Notes under the pieces: generated by a model | Databases searched by the model: none | Told to the model about the DNA's origin: nothing | Seen by the model: only the letters and a program-made list of their open reading frames with translations | In this document: positions 1 to 9,200 of the stretch, one piece after another | Numbering within the stretch: the first letter of the stretch is position 1 | How the letters are laid out: every line of letters begins with the position of its first letter | Made by a program: the position numbers and the translations under genes | Source of the DNA: an uncultured Candidatus Actinomarina sp. | GTDB lineage: Bacteria; Actinomycetota; Acidimicrobiia; Actinomarinales; Actinomarinaceae | Direction of reading: 5' to 3' | Assembly: GCA_902626065.1 (NCBI GenBank) | Contig: CACODT010000002.1 | Coordinates: 1 to 64,000 of the forward strand | Length of the DNA stretch: 64,000 nucleotides

Positions 1-784
1 TATTGATGTAATCGGTTAAATACTCTTGTTCACTTGAATCTAATTCACCTGCTGTTCTGTAGTGATTGTATGCACCACCGTAATAACGCACAAGTGCATC
101 AACTAAATATTCTTCCCCTCCAAAAAAGTCTCGTGCATCTTGTCGGTACAAAGTTGTTGAATTTTTTGGACAGTTCCTAGTTGAATATGTAAATGCATGA
201 AGTGATTCATGAAGTAAAACATCATAGGAAACTGCAGCTGAAAAAGCTCTATCCGATATCCAAATAGAAAGTGTCCATTCTGCATTTTTGGTTCCATCTG
301 AGCTTGTTCCGCTTGGATCCCATACTCCATAAGGACACCTCCCAACAAGTGAAGCCCCATATTGATGACAACCATTAATAACACTTATGTTATTTGTTTC
401 GATTATTTGTAACAGTAATGGAGGTAATTGTTTGACTAGTTCATCCAAAGTAGTTTGATTTGTGCCTTCGAATCCTGCGTATTCTGCAAATGGACCTGTG
501 TAAACCGTTGTGGTTGTAGTTGAAGTCGTAGTTGTTGAAGTTGTAGATGTTGTGGTTGAAGTGGTTGTTGTTGAAGGTGGAACAGTTGTTGTTGAAGGTG
601 GAACAGTGGTTGTAGTTGAAGATGTAGTAGTTGTTGGCTCAAGAGTTGTTGTAGTAGTATCGATGACTTGAATTTCGTCTTCTTGTTCAAGTACAATTGT
701 CTCTTCTTCTTGATTAAAGTTTATTACAACTAAAGAGACAATTAATAACAGGAGAATAAATGAATTTATATATCTGTTGTTCAT
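1..784 (-). CDS. Partial secreted zinc-metallopeptidase-like protein (runs off the left edge); N-terminal hydrophobic segment, Thr/Ser-rich linker, HESLH motif
   Basis: Own reverse-strand reading: MNNRYINSFILLLLIVSLVVINFNQ...TTTTTLEPTTTT...VINGCHQYGASLVGRCPYGVWDPSG...EWTLSIWISDRAFSAAVSYDVLLHESLHAFTYSTRNC...FFGGEEYLVDALVRYYGGAYNHY, open to position 1. ATG at 782-784 overlaps the upstream gene's TGA. Paralogous to 14155..14946. Confidence 0.85.
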   Translation of the reverse strand, partial: MNNRYINSFILLLLIVSLVVINFNQEEETIVLEQEDEIQVIDTTTTTLEPTTTTSSTTTTVPPSTTTVPPSTTTTSTTTSTTSTTTTSTTTTTVYTGPFAEYAGFEGTNQTTLDELVKQLPPLLLQIIETNNISVINGCHQYGASLVGRCPYGVWDPSGTSSDGTKNAEWTLSIWISDRAFSAAVSYDVLLHESLHAFTYSTRNCPKNSTTLYRQDARDFFGGEEYLVDALVRYYGGAYNHYRTAGELDSSEQEYLTDYIN

Positions 785-2226
785 CTTCTAGCCTTTACTT
801 TTATAAATAAACCTACAATCAAAATTGTTAAAATGTATCCAATTAGGCCAATAGCAAAGGTTAAAGAAAAGGAACCCATACTTAATAAATCTTGTTGCAT
901 GTTGGCAAATTCACTATCTGGAGGAACAATAAGAATTCTTATAAACAACCACAAACCCAATATAAAACTTAAAAGTGGAAAGATTTTAAAAACACCTTGA
1001 GAGTCGGAAAGAGATTCGAATAACTCATTTCCACCGCCCGGCAGTGACTTAAACAAAACTCCCTCTAAACACATCAAGTAGCTAAGGGCTGCTGCTGCCG
1101 TCAATACCGTTGAGTCTCTAATAAGAGGTATAGATGTTAAATAGAAGAAACCAAACCCTGCAAGACTCAAAGCAATTGTTGAGTAAAATTTTGGTGATAG
1201 TTTTGCTATATTCCTTCTTCCAGTGATGTACGCAGATGCAAAAAATCCAAATATAAATCCAATTGGCATTTCAAAATAAATGAAAGCAAGAGTAGAAATC
1301 CCAGCAAAAAATATTGCTTGTGGGGCCCATTTAATTCTTACTTTCTGCTTAAAAACTTTACTTTCAATAAATCCCTCTGTCCCCTCGTAAAATAAAGTGA
1401 CTGCAATTAATCCAACGAGTGCAGCCACAAATATTGCTAGATTTTCAAGATCTAAAGATAGATCTGCCCCTTCCTCAACAAAGCCTATTAAAAATGCAGT
1501 TGAAAAGAGGACAAAAAGAACTTTTACTAAAGTAATAAGCTTCTTTGAGCCACGAATGTTTCTATCTTTGGCAAACCATCGAATGTTATTCGTTGAAATA
1601 ATTTTGTTAAACCATTCTTGCAAGAGCAGTACGACATAAAATAAAAAGATTATTCCTGTTGAAACAATTACAGCGATACTGTTTTTTTCTTGATCTGTTA
1701 AATCTACATCCTCAAATAAAGGAATAGATGTAATCAATTCATTTGTTATTTCAATATTCAGAAAATCAGTCTCCTCGATGACGGGTGGTGGAAGAGTTGT
1801 TGTAGTTGTAGACGTGGTGGTAGTAGTTGAAGTTGTTGTCGGTGGTGGGATTATTTTTAATAATTTTTGATTTATGTATTCCATCTCAACTATTTTTTTA
1901 CATTGATCTGCAGGACAGTCAGGTCCCGAAACATCTTCGAATTCGGTAACAAAAACCCGTACTGTGACTCTTACATAATCTGGATAGCAACACAGTTCAA
2001 GTTCCCCGTCTGGACTTTCTAGTTGAATTGTTTCAATATTATTGTCGTGTGAAATTTGGAGGACAATGTCATCATATTCCTCGAAATTTATAGACCATTC
2101 AACTAATATTTTTTCATTTTCTAATCGTTTTATATCAAGCTTTATATTTTCGGTATCTAAAGTTGGAGTAAAAAATGAACCATTGAAAAAGAGGAGGAAT
2201 AATAAAAATATTAGACTTTTTTTCAT
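781..2226 (-). CDS. Secreted/membrane protein with signal peptide, Thr-rich linker and multiple C-terminal TM helices
   Basis: 481-aa ORF; N-terminal MKKSLIFLLFLLFFNGSFF signal-like segment, TTTSTTTTTSTTTTTLPPP linker, several hydrophobic helices. Confidence 0.8.
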   Translation of the reverse strand: MKKSLIFLLFLLFFNGSFFTPTLDTENIKLDIKRLENEKILVEWSINFEEYDDIVLQISHDNNIETIQLESPDGELELCCYPDYVRVTVRVFVTEFEDVSGPDCPADQCKKIVEMEYINQKLLKIIPPPTTTSTTTTTSTTTTTLPPPVIEETDFLNIEITNELITSIPLFEDVDLTDQEKNSIAVIVSTGIIFLFYVVLLLQEWFNKIISTNNIRWFAKDRNIRGSKKLITLVKVLFVLFSTAFLIGFVEEGADLSLDLENLAIFVAALVGLIAVTLFYEGTEGFIESKVFKQKVRIKWAPQAIFFAGISTLAFIYFEMPIGFIFGFFASAYITGRRNIAKLSPKFYSTIALSLAGFGFFYLTSIPLIRDSTVLTAAAALSYLMCLEGVLFKSLPGGGNELFESLSDSQGVFKIFPLLSFILGLWLFIRILIVPPDSEFANMQQDLLSMGSFSLTFAIGLIGYILTILIVGLFIKVKARR

Positions 2227-2229
2227 TGA

Positions 2230-2859
2230 CTACTTTTGGATTTTAGTTGCCTTTTCAAAAATTTCATTTACATTTTCTACATACCATTCATCTGTATATT
2301 TAGACCAGACGGGATAGCTTGGGTCATAACGTAGCCATAGAAATGTACATCCATTGAATAATTGAAAAATATCATCAGCAAGACCATCAGCAGAATCAGC
2401 ATCATAATTTTTGCAGAGAGATTTGAGAACATCATAGGGTTCGCGCTGTATCCATTTACCCGATGATTGAATATCTCTAACTTCAAACCAAGCAAATCTA
2501 ATTGCATTACCAAGTTCAACAACTTTATTTGCGATTGTATCCAAAAACATGGTTATTGCAGCACCAGGCTCTGGGGAGGTTTCTAAAAATGCATTCAACT
2601 CATCAGCAACATCTTTAAATCCTAATTGAAATAGTGATCCATAAACATCTAATTTATTCTCAGGAAAATGATTGTAAGCAGTTGCTACAGACACTCCAGC
2701 ATGCTTTGCAATTTGTGAGACAGTGACTTTTTCATGAGAAACGAGAGGATTATTAAATAGCTCGACTGCACTGTTTATAAGCTTTTTATGCGCCTCATCA
2801 TATGTTTTTTGTGCACGTAATGATCTTCCATCTTGTTTTTTTAATGGTTCAATGCTCAT
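2230..2859 (-). CDS. TetR/AcrR-family transcriptional regulator
   Basis: HTH region VTVSQIAKHAGVSVATAYNHFPENKLDVYGSLF typical of TetR; directly abuts the stop of the giant surface protein gene. Confidence 0.85.
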   Translation of the reverse strand: MSIEPLKKQDGRSLRAQKTYDEAHKKLINSAVELFNNPLVSHEKVTVSQIAKHAGVSVATAYNHFPENKLDVYGSLFQLGFKDVADELNAFLETSPEPGAAITMFLDTIANKVVELGNAIRFAWFEVRDIQSSGKWIQREPYDVLKSLCKNYDADSADGLADDIFQLFNGCTFLWLRYDPSYPVWSKYTDEWYVENVNEIFEKATKIQK

Positions 2860-3280
2860 TTAATTACCACTTTCTATCCTAGTAAGAATCCCTGAAACAA
2901 CGAGTCTTTGCCTAGCAGAGTACCTAGGGTGACAAGTTGTTAATGTCAGCCTGTCATCACCTCGATTAAAAAGAACATAATCTCCTGTGTCAGCATCAAC
3001 CACTTCTATATCATCCACAATGTAATGGAATTTATTTGACCCATATGTTAGATAAATCTCATCTCCAATTTCTACCAAATCTAATCTACTGAAAGGGGCA
3101 CCATATGTTGTCCTGTGGCCTGCAATTCCAACATTTCCACCTGAACCCGGTAATTTTGTCCCAAGATAGTGTCCAGGACCAAATTGCAAATTAAGTTCAT
3201 CAGTACCTGAAACAACATATTGATTTACATTTATATCTGGAATTTCAAGAAGACCGAATATTTCAGGTTGAAATTCTTCA
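2860..3280 (-). other. Sortase domain (class E-like) at the C-terminus of the giant protein
   Basis: His in GHRTTYG (codon 3115..3117), Cys in TLTTCHPRYS (codon 2932..2934), Arg in ARQRLVV. Confidence 0.88.
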
Positions 3281-6200
3281 ATCTTTGCACTCTGGTCAAT
3301 GACGGTAAAATCTTGTAAAGTTTCAAAAACAGGAATGTCACTTTGGAATAAGCGAAGAGGATTTGAAAAAATTGCAGGAGGATCTACGTCCTTTATTTCC
3401 TCACCTAGATAGATTTGTTCGAGATATGCTTGAGCATTGTCTTGTTGAACATTTGATAAAAACATTTGTTGTGTTGCATAAATACCAAAACCCATACCTG
3501 TAATTATCGATAAAACAGCAAATCCAAGAGCAGGTCGTTTGAATTTTTTTCTATCAAAAAATTTTCTCTTGATTTTTTTAGTGTCTTTTTTTGGAGAAAA
3601 TACCTTTTTCTCCGATATTTTTGCATCGAGCTCATTACCAGAATATATAATTTGAAAGTTATTTGAAATTAGACCCAAACGCTCTTCAAGAATTTCTTTT
3701 GTAAGTTCTGTATTTTCTTCCTTGCAAATAGATTTTATATTTTCAATTGCAACTAGAGTATATTGAAGCTCACTATCAAGTGCTTGTATCTCTGATTGAT
3801 AAGTTGTAAAACTCTTTGCATATGGAGCAAATTTATTTATATCAATACTAATTTCTACTTTTTCTTGTATTAGTTTCTCAATTTTTGTTTTTAATTTGAA
3901 GGCATGCTTATAAATATCTTCTAGCGAAATTTCACTTTCCATTAATTTTCTTTTTCGAGAAGATGTAAAAAGTATTACACCACCAACTAAAAATACTGAA
4001 CCACTTAAGACAATATAGTCTAAATTTATTCCTGTAGCTGCCAAGGCTATACTGTCCTCTCGATAGATGTAGGTAACGTTGTAACTACCATCAGTGAAAT
4101 ATATGTCATCATCATCATCCCACTCTAGAAAGTCATTTCCAGTTTCATCAGTAAGAGGTGCTTCACATATATCATCCTCTTCTAATATCATATCCTCACA
4201 AAAGTCATCCACTAATGGATCTGTTGGGTCAGGATCTGTTGGGTCAGGATCTGTTGGGTCAGGATCTGTTGGTTTTATACACTCAAGAAGTTCTTGTAAG
4301 CTTGTTGGATTACAAATCTCTTCTGGATCAGGATCAGGCAAAAGTATTTCTGGATCTATAGGAGGACCTGGAACTGTTGTTGTAGTTGTTGTTCCATCTG
4401 GCAATGTTGTAGTTGTTGTTCCATCTGGCAATGTTGTAGTTGTTGTAGGATCAGTTGTTGTAGTTGTCGGACAATCAACTACAAAGTCTGGACCCCAACC
4501 TTTCCAACCGCCTGAAAAAGAATTAGAAGTTGTAGAGGTTTTGTATCTCCATCTAACGTTTTGTCCGCTTGGAACATTAACAGATGCCATTTCTGAGCTA
4601 CCTGGTGCAACAGGTTGATTAGAAACGAGTGTCGACCAGCTTTCCCCTCCATCTAGAGAATACTCAGCTAAGAAATAAGCATTCGCATTTGATGAGTCTG
4701 AGTTAGCCATATGGAAGTGTGTAAGTTTTGCACCTCCGGAACATTCATTTCGAGTATTTGAAACCGAAGGGTTAATTGTTGGAGGTCCTGGCAGTGTTGT
4801 CGTAGTCGTTGGAGACGGATCATCAATACAATCTAAAACTTTCTTGGTACCACCTTTTGTTTTTCTACCACTTAGTTCATCTTTAATAATAAAACGAAGT
4901 TTATATGTAGATCCATTTGGGACAGATAAAAGTGTAGTTAAGTCTCGTGTTTCTCCAGCAGCAATACTAAAAGTTTGATCAACAACTTTGGCTTTGTTTA
5001 TTCTAATTCTCATCCTTAATGTTATGCCAACAGTTGATCTTGAGTTATCTACAATTAAACCAATTCTCGCAGTTCCATCATCATTACATTCCATGAAGTT
5101 TGCAATCCTAAAATCTAGAATAGGTTTCTCTTCTGTTGTAGTAGTAGTTTCCGGCAGTGTCGTGGTAGTTGTTGTAGTAGTAGTTGTAGTTGTAGTTGTA
5201 GTAGTGGTTGTAGTAGTGGTTGTAGTAGTTGTTGTCACAACACAGCTAGCCGTATATGAAAGAGTAGGATCTACGCCTGGGATATCTGTATCTTCAGTCA
5301 CCCAAGTACTACTGTCATGAGCGCCTCCAGATTTTCTTGAACTATATCTCCATTGAATACTTTCTCCATTAGCTAGTGCGGGAGCAGAATACGTCTCCGA
5401 TGAAGTAGCTGGTACCTCTTCATCATCTTTCAATTGTGTCCAGTTAGAGCCACCATCAGTTGAGTATTCCACCCTATAAAAGACTGAGACAGTCGAATCA
5501 GAACCGCTATTAAGAGTTATTGAAGGTGTTTGTGTCTGAGAATCAGAACATGATCCTAGTGATGTTGAAACACTAGCACACGATATCGTAAGCGCTGAAC
5601 CTATCGCTGTCCATGTTGACCCACCATCAGTTGAATACCTATGTTCACGTCCAGTACCATTTGCTATTGCAGTATTTACCGCAAATTCTTGTGTAGCGCC
5701 AGCATTAATTGACTTACCACTATCTTCACCGGTAACACTGCCTCCAAAATATGCCCAATCCCCAACATTTCCAGTCACCGCATTGGTTGCTCTTTTTTGT
5801 ACTAAAAATGTAATAGCGACGTTACTTCCGCTGTTGTCGACAGTAATTTTAATTTTACCCATTGTGCCACCCTGGCTTGTGCCGTTATTTTTACAACCAT
5901 TTGTTTCGTGAGAAACAGCCGGAGCAATAACGGGACAATCAATAGTTATTGTTGAAAGTGTTACCTCCGATTGGCTGAGTCCCTCTGATGCGTTAGCAAC
6001 AGAGTATTTTATGATTACCGAGGTATCATGACTTTGTGCTGGTACGGAAAGTGAGGAGGAGTCTGTCGCTCCAGCTCCAACGGTTGTAGCAGTTAAATCT
6101 GTAAAGTTTGATCCCCCGTCAGTTGAGTAGCTGACAGTGAATGTTCCAACAGCGGTTGAATTTGTATTTATAAGAGTTATTGGGATTGTTGCACTTCCAC

Positions 6201-9200
6201 TCGAACAACTTGCAGCAGTTGCTGTGGCAGTAGCATTAAGTATGGGGCAATCTATCTCAATACTGCTTAGGTTGGTTGTTGAAGCAGATGAAAAGTCGGT
6301 ACTTGATGAGGTCTGATAACGAATATAGACGGTAGTGTCGTTTGTAAATGATGAACCTGAGAGACTAACAGTAGAGGTTGAGTCTGCTCCAACTAAAACA
6401 TGAGATCCTCCGATACCGTCTGTCCAGGTTGAGTTATCTGTAGAGTATTGAACTTTAAAATAATTACCAGAACCCTGTCCAGTATTGTCAAGGAGTACGT
6501 TTATAGGTGCTCCCCCTCCTGAACATGTTCCATGCGATGCAGAAATTGCTGGTGTTGTACAACTGACTGTGGCACTATTTAAACTAGCACCAGTGACATA
6601 ATCTCCTGAGAATGATCCAGAAACCGTAGAGGTTTTATATCTCCACTGAATTGCAGTACCGTTATTGACAGTTTGTGTCACTGTATCTGATCCACCAACA
6701 GTAACCGATTTACTTGCTTCTTTTTCAACCCAGTTTGATCCACCGTCTATTGAGTACTCAATTAGGAAATACGCAGTAGCTTGTGATGAACCACTGTTTG
6801 AGATAGCTAATGTTGATGTCTTTGAAGCTCCACTACAACTAGCCGATAAAGTCTGTGAAGCAGAAGTTGTAATATTACATGACACATCTGAACTTGCACT
6901 TCCAGTAGCAGTTGGAGTTCCTGTAAACGTTGCACTTGTTGTCGATTCTTCATATCTCCACGTGATGTTTGAGCCAACCGGTACGCTATGCGTCAATGTT
7001 TCTGTGCTGTCAACACCAACAGACTGATTAGCTTCCTTCACTTGCCAGGCACCGCTATCAATCTTGTACTCAACTTTTACATACGCTGTTGTTGTTGCAG
7101 AGGCTGAGTTTGTAATTGCAAAACTTGATGTTGCACTACCACTGGAACACGTTCCAAGTGAAGCTGAAACACTTACATCAACAGTTGGACAATCAACGGT
7201 AAAATCTGGACCCCAGGTTGAGTAACCACCTGAAAAAGAATTAGAAGTTGTAGAGGTTTTGTATCTCCATCTAACATTTTGACCATGTGGGACATTTACA
7301 GATGCAGATTCTGAGCTATTTTGTGCAACAGCTTGATTTTCAACGAGTGTTGACCAGTTTTCCCCACCATCTAGGGAGTACTCAACAAAGAAATAAGCAG
7401 TCGCATTTGCTGAATCTGAGTTAGCCATATGGAAGTGTGTAAGTTTTGCACCTCCAGAACAGGCATTTCGTGTATTTGAAACAGAAGTATCAATTATTGG
7501 ACAATCTACAGTTGCACTATTCATATCACTACTTGTGACATAACTTCCTGAGAATGATCCTGAAGTTGTAGAAGACTTATATCTCCATTGAATAGCTGCA
7601 TCGTGAGATACGGATTGTGTCAGTGTTTCAGATCCATTTTTTGCAACGGATTGGTTTGCTGCTTTCTCTGTCCATGTTGATCCACCATCAACGGAGTATT
7701 CAACTAGGAAGTATGCCGTTGTGTTAGCAGAGTTGGAGTTTGATAAAGTTAATGTTGAAGTTGCTGCACCAGCTGAACAAGTACCTAATGCCTGTGATGC
7801 GCTCACATCTATTACTGGACAATCAACAGTACCACTTGCAACAGTTGTGGGTGTTAATCCTGTAAAACTAGCTGATGTATCTGAAGATGTAACTCTCCAA
7901 GTTATTGCAGAACCATGAGATACATTTTCTGAAAATAAGGAAGCCGTTCCATTTAATATAGTGGCGTTTGCATTCTCTACTGTATAAGTTGAACCACCAT
8001 CCGTTGAGTATTCTACTTTTACGTAAGCAGTTGAACCTGACGTATTCGAAACTGTAAGTGTTGATGTTGCAGTTCCAGAACTAGAACAACTACCCAAAGA
8101 TTGAGAACTTGAAACTGTTACGGGTTGAGGACAATCAACAGTTGCACTTTCAGATATTGTTGTAGGAGTCAATCCTGTAAAGTCACCACTCGTATCTGAA
8201 GAAGTAAATCTCCATGTTATCGCGCTTCCATCCGAAACAGATTGATTAAATAAAGAACCCGTCCCGTTTGTTATAGTCGCATTATTATCTGCAGGTGACC
8301 AAGTTGACCCACCATCAAGAGAGTATTCTACTTTTACATAAGCAGTTGAACCTGATGTATTCGTAATTGAAAGTGTAGAAGTTTGGGCGCCACCAGAACA
8401 AGTGCCTAGAGATTGTGATCCAGAAACAGCTACATCTGTAGGACAATCAACAGTTGCACTATTCATATCACTACTTGTGACATAACTTCCTGAGAATGAT
8501 CCTGACGCTGTAGAAGACTTATATCTCCATTGAATTGCCGTACCATTTGAAACAGATTGTGTCAGTGTTTCAGATGCGTTTTTTGCAACGGACTGGTTTG
8601 CTGCTTTCTCTGTCCAGTTAGATCCACCATCAACGGAGTATTCAACTAAGAAGTACGCTGTTGTGTTGGCGGAGTTAGAGTTTGATAATGTAAGGGTAGA
8701 TATTTGTGCACCACCGGAACAAGTACCATCCAAAGCCTGAGATGCAGATGGGTCAATATATAAACAATCTACAGTTGAACTAGCTACTTCCGTACCCGAT
8801 CCGGAGAACGAGTTGCTAGTTGAAGAAGTTAAATAAATCCATGTAATTACGGATCCATGTGGAACACTTTGAGTAAGCGTAGTAGATGAATCTACTCCTA
8901 CTGATTGATTCGTTACAACATCATTCCAGTTTCCACTATCGATTTTGTAACGAACATAAAAGTATGCTGTTGTGTTCGCTGAGGCAGAGTTTGATAAAGT
9001 TAATGTTGAAGTTGCTGACCCACTTGCACAACTTCCAAGTGATTGAGAAACAGAAGGATCAATATAAGGGCAATCAACAGTTGCACTATTCATATCACTA
9101 GCTGTCACATAACTTAGTCCCGTCCAGTTCCCTGACGCGTTAGAGCTTTTGTATCTCCATTGGATAGCCGAGCCATCAGGAACGCTCACTGTCAAAGAGG

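Noticed and set aside
103-696. ORFs 103..384 and 436..696 on the minus strand
   Set aside because: Shifted-frame readings of the edge-truncated metallopeptidase-like CDS 1..784, which has signal peptide, linker and conserved motifs in its own frame.
4215-4275. Short direct repeats resembling a CRISPR or VNTR
   Set aside because: 15-bp contiguous repeats without spacers, in frame and encoding PTDPD; coding tandem repeat, not CRISPR. No CRISPR array or cas genes seen in the window.
4988-5320. Plus-strand ORF rich in poly-Val (and similarly 4094..4618 and 14651..14926)
   Set aside because: Antisense readings of poly-Thr codon tracts in well-supported minus-strand genes.
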